Shown one piece after another: positions 1 to 8,000 of a stretch of 10,133 nucleotides of DNA. Position 1 is the first letter of the stretch; the number at the start of each line of letters is the position of its first letter. The notes beneath the pieces are model-generated. The model was not told the origin of the DNA and made no database searches. It saw only the letters and a list, made by a program, of their open reading frames with translations. The DNA is from Isohypsibius dastychi (lineage: Eukaryota > Tardigrada > Eutardigrada > Parachela > Isohypsibiidae): assembly GCA_034696485.1 (NCBI GenBank), contig JAQIWT010001612.1:1-10133 (forward strand), written 5' to 3'. The translations under genes were made by a program, and so were the position numbers.

Positions 1-3000
1 ATTTCTTCTTCTGTTAGATCTTTTAGAATTGTGATCATTCCTTCTTCTATTTCTTCGTCCACGTTACCGCTGAACATATCCTCCAAGAACGTTTCCTGGT
101 TTTTGTAGTTCTTACCATCAGCTCTTCTCTTAGTTTTACGTATTATTTCACCCAGTTGCTTGGAGGTGATTTCCGCGTTACGTTTCTCTATGGTTACTAT
201 CGATTCTCTATTATAAACTAGTTCTTCATTGTAAAGAAGTAGGCCTGTTTCCTCTTGTACTTTTTTCCTGAAGTTCCTTAGTTCTGCTACATCTTCTTCC
301 CCCACTGGCAGTGGTTCGCCCACTGGGTTTCTTGACAACGCATCTGCGTCTTTGTTTAGGTGTCCCGGTTTATGTATCACCACAAATTCAAATTGGTCTA
401 AGAAAAGTTGCCATCTCGCTTGCCTGATTCCCGGGTGCTTCATGTTCTTAAGCGAAACCAAAGACTGTTGGTCCGTCACTATCGTGAACTTGTTAGGTGG
501 TATTATCGCTTCTAGGTAACTTCTGAAGTTCTGCAGAGCTGCTACCACTGCCCATAGCTCTAATTCTGGTACTGACCACTTTCCCGCTTGGACTACATTC
601 AGTTTTCGTGACATGTACGCTACTGGTTTCCAACCGTTTTCATGTTGTTGCACAAGCAGTGCTCCAATACCTTCTCTGCTGGCGTCGCACCTTACTTCAG
701 TTCTCAGCTTTGGGTCGAAACGTGCGAGTACTCTTTTCTCTCCCTGGTCGCACATTTCTTCTTTTAACTTCTGAAACGCTGCCTCTTCCTTGTCACCCCA
801 TCTGAACTTCTTCAGATCTCTATTCAGATCTGTAAGCGGTTTTGCTAATGCTGCAAAGTTCTCAATGAACTTTCTATAATAAGTACATATCCCTATGAAT
901 TCCTGTACATTTCGTAATGTTGTTGGCCTCGGAAAGTCTCTCATCGCCTTCACTTTCTCTGGATCCATTCTGATCCCATTTTTGTCCACTAAATGTCCCA
1001 AAAAGAATATTTCCCGTTGTGCGAAAACGCATTTCTTTATTTTTATAGTTAGTCTCGCGTCTCTCAATCTACTAAGAACCCGTTTAGTCCTCTCTGTTAA
1101 TTCTTCGAATGATTCAGCATAGACTAAAATATCGTCTATATAGCACATACATTCCATGTATAATAGGTCCCCCAACACATGGTTCATCAGTCTCTGAAAT
1201 GTAGCTGGTCCCCCCGATAGCCCAAATGGTAATCTGACGTATTCGTACAGTCCTATTGGTGTCTTAATCGCCGTTTTTTCAATGTCCTCATCAGCTATAG
1301 GTATCTGGTGGAAACCCTGGTTCATATCAATTGCCGTGAACCATGTTGCTTTTCCCAGTGCATCAAGTATCTGATCTATCCTTGGTAGCGGGTAAACATC
1401 CGCTTTCGTGACACTATTTAGCTTTCTATAGTCGCAAACCATTCTCATATCGCCCGTTTTCTTCTTCACAAATGAGACTGGCGTTGACCACGGCGATCTT
1501 GATTTTCTGGCTATACCATTTTTACATAATTCTTGGAGTTCCTTCTCCAATCTCATCTTGTTTTCGTGTGACATTGTTCTCGGCGGTCCCGTCACCGGAT
1601 GACCTGTTGTAATAATGTGATGCTTAATCAGTTTCGTATCTCCAACTGGGTTCTCTGGTGTTGGTGACACTGAACCATACTCTACCAGCATGTCGGTGAT
1701 TACCGTTTTCTGTTCTTCGCTCAAGTCCTTAGTGCCACACAGTACCATGTCATTAATTGTAGCTTCACCCGTTACTGGGTGTCTTCCCGGTATTACTGGG
1801 CCTGATTTCAAGTGATCCAATATATCCGTGTCCAGTTCCTCCAACCAGTTTATGACCGATATACCGTTATGAGAGTGCCGTAAATTCTCTTTGTTCATAT
1901 TACCTCTCAGCTTTGCTGTTTTCTTAGTCTCGGTAGTTGTAACACGTTTGTTATCCTCTGTACTAATTTCTATTGCATTGACAAATTTTTGTGCTAGCTT
2001 AGGTTGCTCCTCCGTCTCCTGGTCTTCTGTTATTACCACCGACTCGTTTCTTGGATTCTCGCATACTCGATGCATACTCTCAGCCATCACGTATCCGTCT
2101 TTGGCGCGACTTCTAGTCACGTATTCTAACCATGACGTACATATTCTGCAATCGCACAAATTCTCCTTTGTGGTTTCCGTAACAAACTGATGTGCGTAAT
2201 ACTCTTCTTCAGTTACCTCTTGGCAGACCTCTGCTGTTCCCATGATTCTGTTTTTAAATAATGACTTGTTGTTTCTGAAACTGTTACGTATTCTCAACAA
2301 CGCAAGTCCTCTTGAGAAAGTTATCAATGAGTCCTCAAAATTTATCCCCTCTCTCCATAACGGGAACGCCTGTGTAACGTAGAAATCTCCCGTGTAGTTT
2401 CGTAGTTGGTCCTCCAACCTAATTATAACCGTTGCGCTGTCTTGTCCCTCTACTACTGCATTGCATGACAAGTAGATGTTCATCGGTCGTTCCACAACCC
2501 AGCTTCGTTTACTTGGAACCAGAATTTCTTCAGCTACTTTTCTTTTCTCCTCTTTGTTCTCTTTTTCTTTGGACTTTATTATCTTCGACCAGAATGTTGC
2601 GGCCAACTCCATGTGTATGTGGTTCAAACCTGGTGTGGGCACTAGATACTGGGTTGGTATCCAACCCACTCTTGTAAAGCTCAGTACTTTAGTCCAACCC
2701 AAATTCCCTTCGTTTCCGTTAGGTACTACTACTATAAGTGGTTCCCCAGCGTCTGTCTGCATTTCTGACGACGTTCTTGCGTTGTATTGCCAGACCGCTG
2801 TTACCAGTTTTCCTTTCTTCCATGACGCTGTATCATCGGGATCCCAAATCGGGATGTTTCCCGTTCTTTTATCTTCTTGAAATATTACTGGTTCGCCATT
2901 TAAGTCCTTTGTCACCCTCAGCGGTATGGTCGGCGGGTTCAATTGGTCCACTCCTTCCAACCATTTCTTGATGAAATCCCTTCTGAACGTGTCCTTGTCT

Positions 3001-5018
3001 TCCACGTCTGAGGTTAAGTATTCCACCCAGTTTTCTTCCGTTGGTTCATCGATTTCCACTATTTCTTCGAACACTTTTATGTAATTCTCATTAATATCTT
3101 CTACCCACTCCGGGTATTCTTCATCCAAGTCGTACATGTCTTCTTCTTTCCAAATCATTTGCGCTCCGTGCTCTGCCATCTGCAGATTATTGTTTATAAT
3201 ACCCTGGTTCCCTTTTTCTGTGTGTCTCGATCCTAGCATTGACAAGGTGCTGCTTCTACATTTTCCCGTTATTGGGTCATTCTGCCCGATTGTAATTGTT
3301 CGTTCGGCGAAGTGGAATGTAATGTCCTTCCCCGCTAAAAAGTCATACCCAATGAATATGTTATTGCCTGCTTTCCCATCTTCGATCCAGAAGTTATGCC
3401 GGTGTTTTATACCGCCAACTTCTACCGTTATTTTTGTGCGTTGCATCGGTAGTTGTTTCCTCTGTCCGAAACAGGAGACTGTCCAGAAAACGCCATATTT
3501 CGGTGATAAGGTTTCGATTATGAAGCCGTGCTTCTCACATTCCTCCCTGGATATTGTGGATAACGTTGCGCCCGTATCGAATATCGCCTTGAAAGGGTGA
3601 CCTTCTAATTTTACATCAAATATCATTGCTCCTCTGTACCCCTCTGGCAAGAGGTCCTCTTTTGTTTCGATAGCCTCGTTATGACACGTTATTTCCACTA
3701 TTTTGTCGGTGACAATCTGGTGTGTTTCTTCTTCTATACTCTCCCCTGGGATTTTTAAATCCCTTACCTCGATCGCTCTAGCTGGATAGAAGATTTGTGT
3801 CTTCTGGATAGGTATGTAGTCGTTTGCAAGTAACTTCGTATCTTTCGTGCTCAGCGTACTACTATTTAATCCTTGTATTTTCTCAGTTAGGAAATTATAA
3901 CCCAAACCAAAAACGCTCATAAAGTCCGCTCCCAGGATCGGTGCTGTCCAGTCATCGAGTTTCACTACAAAAAATGTGAATGGTTTTTCTGGTCCTGAGA
4001 TCAGTCCACTGGACACATCTAATGTAATTAGGTCTGCGCTCATTTCATGACTTGTCTCGTTATTCGTTACCTCTACCTTTGTATTCCTTATTGTATAATA
4101 TCTATCCCAATCCATAGCTTTCACGAACTCTGGTGACATCAATGACCTTGTTAGCGCGGATGCTATCTTTGCTTTGACTCTCTTTGCGTTCAAGAATATA
4201 TCCCACGTTACGTATTTCTTGATATATTTTATCGGTACCGCTTCTGGTAGTGCGTCCCATTCTTCATCAGTTTCTGAAGTTGCTACTTCGCTTTCCCTTT
4301 TCTGCACCTCACAACCAGTATCCTCTGCCAAACTTTCTAACCTCAACCTGTTTTCTGGGTCCACAATCTCTTTCAAGTTTTTAAACAATTCATTGATCAG
4401 TTTTCTGTTCTGCCAATTCAGTTCCTCACAGTAGAACGTTCCTACCGATCCCAGCTCGCTCTTTCGCGGTGCTCCTAAGCTTTTGGATTGTTCCTGAGGT
4501 TTATAACTAACCAATCCTCGCAGTTTAAGGATTTCCTGAGCTATGCTGTTTATTTTCTCTTGTTTTTGATCCTCGTTCTTTCTTTCTGTTGGTCCCAGCG
4601 TTTTTTCGTACCAATCTTTGTACTTCTGTTCCTTCCTGGCCTTCTGCCTCAGTTGTTCTTTCTCTCGTTTGCTACAGCTAGGTTTTTCTTCCTGCACATA
4701 TTCTTGTTCATCGAACGTTACTTTCGTTTCGTTTATTTTGTCCAGGTTGTTATTTGGGTCCAAATAATTATCATCTCCTTCTCTTGTCGCTGTTTTCAAG
4801 ATACTCGTTGTGGTTGTAGGTTTCCTACCTAATTTGGTTTTCACTTTGTCGATAGATTCTCCTATCTCTTCAATGGATGAGCCCGCATTCTTCCATTTCT
4901 CTTGAAACTTTAGTTCTACAATCTCTGTCCTACACTCGCTCACTGGTTCGATGGATGCTAATTCGATAGGGGATTCGCTCAACAGGTCAACGTCCCCCTG
5001 GTCCGTTGACCCTACTGG
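1..5018 (-). CDS. pol: Pol polyprotein (partial): pseudoprotease, protease, reverse transcriptase, RNase H
   Basis: Enzymatic polyprotein expressed as a Gag-Pol fusion by -1 frameshifting. Residues are counted from the first -1-frame codon at 5018. The frame is open from the TAA at 5069-5067 to the window edge, giving 1672 codons with no stop, and it overlaps gag by about 55 nt. The first Met codons lie far inside, so independent initiation is unlikely. Order: 1-265 Lys/Glu-rich linker; about 268-395 retropepsin-like fold without catalytic Asp; about 465-580 active-looking retropepsin (D481); 590-840 unassigned; about 845-940 beta-rich pre-RT domain; C955-C986 Cys/His cluster; about 1110-1405 RT (D1231, Y1293-D1296); about 1440-1565 RNase H (D1445, E1487, D1516, D1559). 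Integrase is expected next but lies outside. The catalytic residues all fall in one frame, so the gene is intact as far as it is visible. Confidence 0.94.
324..701 (-). other. RNase H domain
   Basis: Pol residues about 1440-1565, directly after the RT connection. Motifs seen: CDASREGIGALL with D1445, SRKLN, PELELWAVVAAL with E1487, FTIVTDQQSL with D1516, and HKPGHLNKDADALSR with D1559. These supply the D-E-D-D metal-binding set that degrades genomic RNA in the RNA-DNA hybrid. Most relatives have TDH where this protein has TDQ, a tolerated-looking change. The roughly 105 residues after it (to the window edge) are charged and precede the expected integrase. Confidence 0.95.
804..1691 (-). other. 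Reverse transcriptase domain
   Basis: Pol residues about 1110-1405. All main RT motifs are visible: VCDYRKLNSVT and YPLPRID in the fingers, FTAIDMNQGFHQI with catalytic D1231, RLPFGLSGGPATFQRLMN, YIDDILVY with D1295 and D1296, FLGHLVDKNGI, and the connection motif FIGICTYYRKFI. The YIDD box and FLGH-type motif are characteristic of Ty3/gypsy RTs. The usual N/S-A/G-P-A-T-F-Q box reads SGGPATFQ. All three catalytic Asp residues are present, so the enzyme should be competent. Confidence 0.97.
2199..2486 (-). other. Beta-rich pre-RT domain
   Basis: Pol residues about 845-940. The stretch has alternating hydrophobic strands and Gly turns (for example NYTGDFYVTQAF, then SLITFSRGLALLRIRN), the pattern of a small beta-barrel-like region often found between protease and RT in animal Ty3/gypsy elements. 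No catalytic role is known to me for that region. The assignment is by pattern only. It is followed by a Cys/His cluster (C955, C957, C960, H983, C986). Confidence 0.5.
3279..3626 (-). other. Retropepsin-like aspartic protease domain 2 (active type)
   Basis: Pol residues about 465-580. It carries the canonical FDTGAT motif with D481, preceded by a beta hairpin (FDVKLEGHPFKAI) and followed by a flap-like region and the IGYDFL motif at 556-561, which is the hydrophobic-hydrophobic-Gly signature of retroviral proteases. Such proteases act as homodimers, each subunit giving one Asp, and cleave Gag and Gag-Pol during particle maturation. Position upstream of RT fits. It follows the Asp-less copy by 195 residues, motif to motif. 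Confidence 0.93.
3834..4217 (-). other. Retropepsin-like domain 1, catalytic Asp lost (pseudoprotease)
   Basis: Pol residues about 268-395. A retropepsin-like C-terminal signature is present: PILGADFM at about 360-367, followed by a GYNFLTEKI strand. Where the catalytic D-T-G should stand, the sequence reads A286-S-A, inside a stretch that aligns with the downstream protease without gaps (RVKAKIASALTRS against PFKAIFDTGATLS). The distance from the A286 site to G363 is 77 residues, against 76 from D481 to G557 in domain 2. This points to a duplicated protease whose first copy cannot supply a catalytic Asp. It could act as a structural partner, dimer regulator or substrate-binding module; function is inference. 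The alternative is an unrelated beta domain with chance similarity. Confidence 0.72.
4713..4805 (-). other. SILK and KVTF short motifs in Pol N-terminal linker (possible PP1-docking pair)
   Basis: In the linker between the frameshift and domain 1, S72-I-L-K75 is followed 24 residues later by K99-V-T-F102 within a Glu/Asp-rich setting. Established knowledge: SILK ([GS]IL[RK]) and RVxF ([RK]VxF) motifs, in this order and in disordered chains, dock protein phosphatase 1. Both motifs are short enough to occur by chance and no functional link of PP1 to such elements is shown here, so this is a motif observation only. Confidence 0.3.
4968..5011 (-). promoter_or_regulatory. H-type RNA pseudoknot stimulating gag-pol frameshifting
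   Basis: Stem 1 is a perfect 8-bp pair: GGTCAACG (5011-5004) with CGTTGACC (4992-4985). The 11-nt loop is GACCA plus GGGGGA. The GGGGGA part (4998-4993) pairs with TCCCCT (4973-4968), giving a second stem of five Watson-Crick pairs plus one G-U. Loop 1 is 5 nt, no base separates the stems at the junction, and loop 2 is 11 nt (4984-4974). Stem 1 starts exactly 6 nt after the slippery heptamer, and the spacer CAGTAG contains the gag stop. This geometry matches known retroviral frameshift pseudoknots. Folding is inferred from base complementarity, not measured. Confidence 0.88.
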
Positions 5019-8000
5019 TTTTTTGTCGGAGCTTTCGAGTCGCTCTGAGTCCCTGAACCCGTTCGTTTATCTTTGTCTAAAGGGAGGTTATTTTTCTTGT
5101 GGTAGTATTCTCTCCACATCTCCATCATTTCGCCTTCTCTGGGTCTAAACCTTTCCTTTTCGACTCCCACGGCTTCTTTACATTCCTTAAATGAGTGACC
5201 GTCTTTCTTACATTGTGAGCAGAATTGTACGCCGCAATATGACCAATAGGTTTTTGCTTTCGCTGTATATTCTGGAGTGCCTGCCGCTACGAAACCAGGT
5301 GGTCTTCCCCCTCCCACTGATCTATCTCTTACTCCACTCCAGCTTCTGTTGTTTCTGTCTCTAGACTGGTCTCTCCTAAATGGGCTTCTTCCTCTCGGTG
5401 GGTTAGGTGTCCAATCCCCCACTGCTTCGTTCGTACATTCGTAGGAATAGTGACCTTTCCTTTTACATTTGAAGCATTCAACATTGCTTTTGTCTCTTTG
5501 ACTCCGTATGGTGCTCGCTACTTCTGCCGAGCACCCGCTTATTTCTCTCAACGAACTTTCTGATTCTGTTCTAGAGAGTCTGTTGTCAATTTTTGTTAGG
5601 TGTTCCACTTGTAACCTCATCAGATCTGCTATGTTTCTTGTGATATCATTCGTCCCGTCATCTCTTGCAATGTCAGAAAGGCCTGCAGCTGTCCTGAATG
5701 TCGTCTTTTTGTACCCTTGAGGTAATGGTCTCACCCTCTCTTTCCTCATTTCATCGGTCACGTTCGCTCCTATATGCCACTCATATAGTTTGTTGAGCTT
5801 TTTCTTAAATTCCACCACTGTCTTTGGTTGGTTTTCAGTCATTTTCTCATGCCACTTTGGTATCCTGTGTAGCCCTTGCGTGAGTTTGGCTACTTGTTGT
5901 GTTTCGCTATACGAAATCTGTGATTTCTCCATGAATCTTAGTTTGTCTTCGCAGTAGTCGTTCGCGTTTTCTCTTTCAGGGTCGAATTGACATCTTTCCA
6001 GGTCATTCGACCATTCCTCTGGACCTTTACTTAGAGGGAATCTCTCCAAAAACTGGTCTATCATGTAGTCTATGTCCCAATCTTCCTCCCAATTGCTTGA
6101 TTGTTCCCAGAACCAACTGAACGCTATCGAACCGTGCTTGAGTGATCTCATAATTAGGATTTTCGTGTTGTCTAAGCTGTATTTCATTATTTCCGAGATG
6201 CTTTTACAGGACTTGATCCAATCTATGACGTTTTGTTGACCATCTCCCGAGAATTCACAGAGTTTTATATGTTGCCTTCTGTCTATTGTGGTACCGGCTT
6301 TGCCTCCGTCGCTCATATCTCTAAATTGTAATCTTTTTCTCAGATCAACCGTAATTCCCGTTCTGTGGTAGCCCGTTGCTGGGTCTATCTCCAATTCGAA
6401 ATTACGTTGTTTCTTTTGTTCCCTTCTTGGTTGGTTCTCGGTTCTCCCAAAATCGTCACCCCTACTCTGGTTTGCTCTGAATGGTTCGTTTCTTTGTTGT
6501 ATGGTTTGCAGGTGCTGTTGTCTATTGTGCTCTTCTCTTTTCCACTGCTGAAATCTCTGCCATTCATCCTGTTCTTGCTGTTGCACCCTACCGTAATCCG
6601 TTGTTCCTGTTTGGTTTAGTTGTCTCATTGGTTGTACCCTCTCGTTTTGTACTGGTGCCCCGATCGGTCTCGCGATTTGATTCGCTGGTACCCTGTTCGT
6701 GTTTGTCTGTTCTGGAGGTCTGTTATCCTGCAACATTCGGCTTGGTCTCGTATAGCCTCTCTCAAACTCTGTTCCTTTGAAGTAGTCCTCCGGTACATAA
6801 ATATCCCTGTTATCTCCAGTGTAGCCTCTCCGTCCCACCTCACTGGGAGTCGTGCTAGGTGGTTGAGATCGTCTCAGCGGCCCTCTTGTTCTATCCGTTA
6901 TGTTGACTAGCTTATTGCTCCTTAATGCTTCCTGTAGAACATTCTTGACTACGCTTTCGTTTTTACTCAAGCTTCTAAACGTTCCCGGTTCTATGGTCGT
7001 TACTGAGGCTGGCTTCCCTTGCTGCACTTCGTTGACCACTGGGGTGTTTGTACGAGGTGCTGTTTGCTCCGTATTACTCTGTTGTTTATCCTTCTGCGAG
7101 TTCCCACTAGTCGTCAGCGTCATGACTATTTTTGGCTTCGCAGCTTGCTCTGCTACCTCCTTCTCCCATTTAGCTGCTCTAGTATCCGCTAACAAATATT
7201 CCAAGTAACTCATTTGCCCAGTTATCAGTTTGACATCCCTCATAAATTGACTGTCGTTATGCCTGAGGCTCACTGTTCCGATTGTTTGGTTCTTCCAAAG
7301 GTTTTCGCCTTTTCTGGTTACAGATTCTTCCTCCCACTGTTCGGGGTGGAATGATTCAGCTCTAGGGTTTGGCCACTGCCCGCCCTGTTTATTCTGGTGA
7401 CCTTCCCTCTCTATCATTCGTCTGCTCTTCATTTCTCCATCCGTTTCATAAAGTGATCCTACTTTTGATTCTGCGTAAGAAGTGAATTCTATCTGATCCA
7501 AAGGGTCTACTAAGACGCCGTACGGGTTAATTTCTGACTGAGGGGCGGATGACCTCGAGTTATTCACCCATTCCTGTTGCGCTCTATATCTGTTTTGTTC
7601 GACTTCTTCTAATTGAGCCGCCATCTTTTCGTCGTCCACCATTTGTTTGAATTCTTCATACGAAAGGTTTATTCTTTGCCCATTTTCTTCTCTGAATCTC
7701 TTCAAGTATTGAATCTCTGTCATCAAAAGGATTTTTGTATTCTCAAGTCGTTCGCTTTCCAAATCATCCTGCTTTTGTAGCTCTCTTAAGTGTTGGCGTC
7801 TTTCTTCCATTTGTCCTTGTAAGGCTAAATATTCCTCTTCCCTCTCCTTTGTTTTGTTCTGTATTTTTATAAAATACTCCTCGTAGTCCTGTAACAGTTC
7901 GTTCTTCTTACCATTAAACCTCTCTTGTATAGATTGAGAGTTAACGTCTCTAGCTTCCCATGCCGCGATAGCCTCTTCCAGTTCTTCGTTCTTTTTCTCC

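Noticed and set aside
1-320. Start of integrase
   Set aside because: The sequence after DADALSR is charged with no visible HHCC zinc finger or DDE motif before the window edge, so integrase is expected but not claimed.
5012-5014. Readthrough of the gag TAG as the route to Pol
   Set aside because: The gag frame meets a TGA a few codons after the TAG, and the pol domains are in the -1 frame, so suppression of the stop would not produce Pol.
5018-5069. +1 frameshift or internal initiation for pol
   Set aside because: The pol frame is reached by -1 from the heptamer. The +1 register is closed upstream by a TAG and is not the register of DTGA, YIDD or DADALSR. No AUG occurs near the start of the pol frame.
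6385-6843. Two small minus-strand frames inside gag (60 and 72 codons)
   Set aside because: They lie wholly within the gag coding frame in another register, are short, and show no domain or initiation context that stands out.
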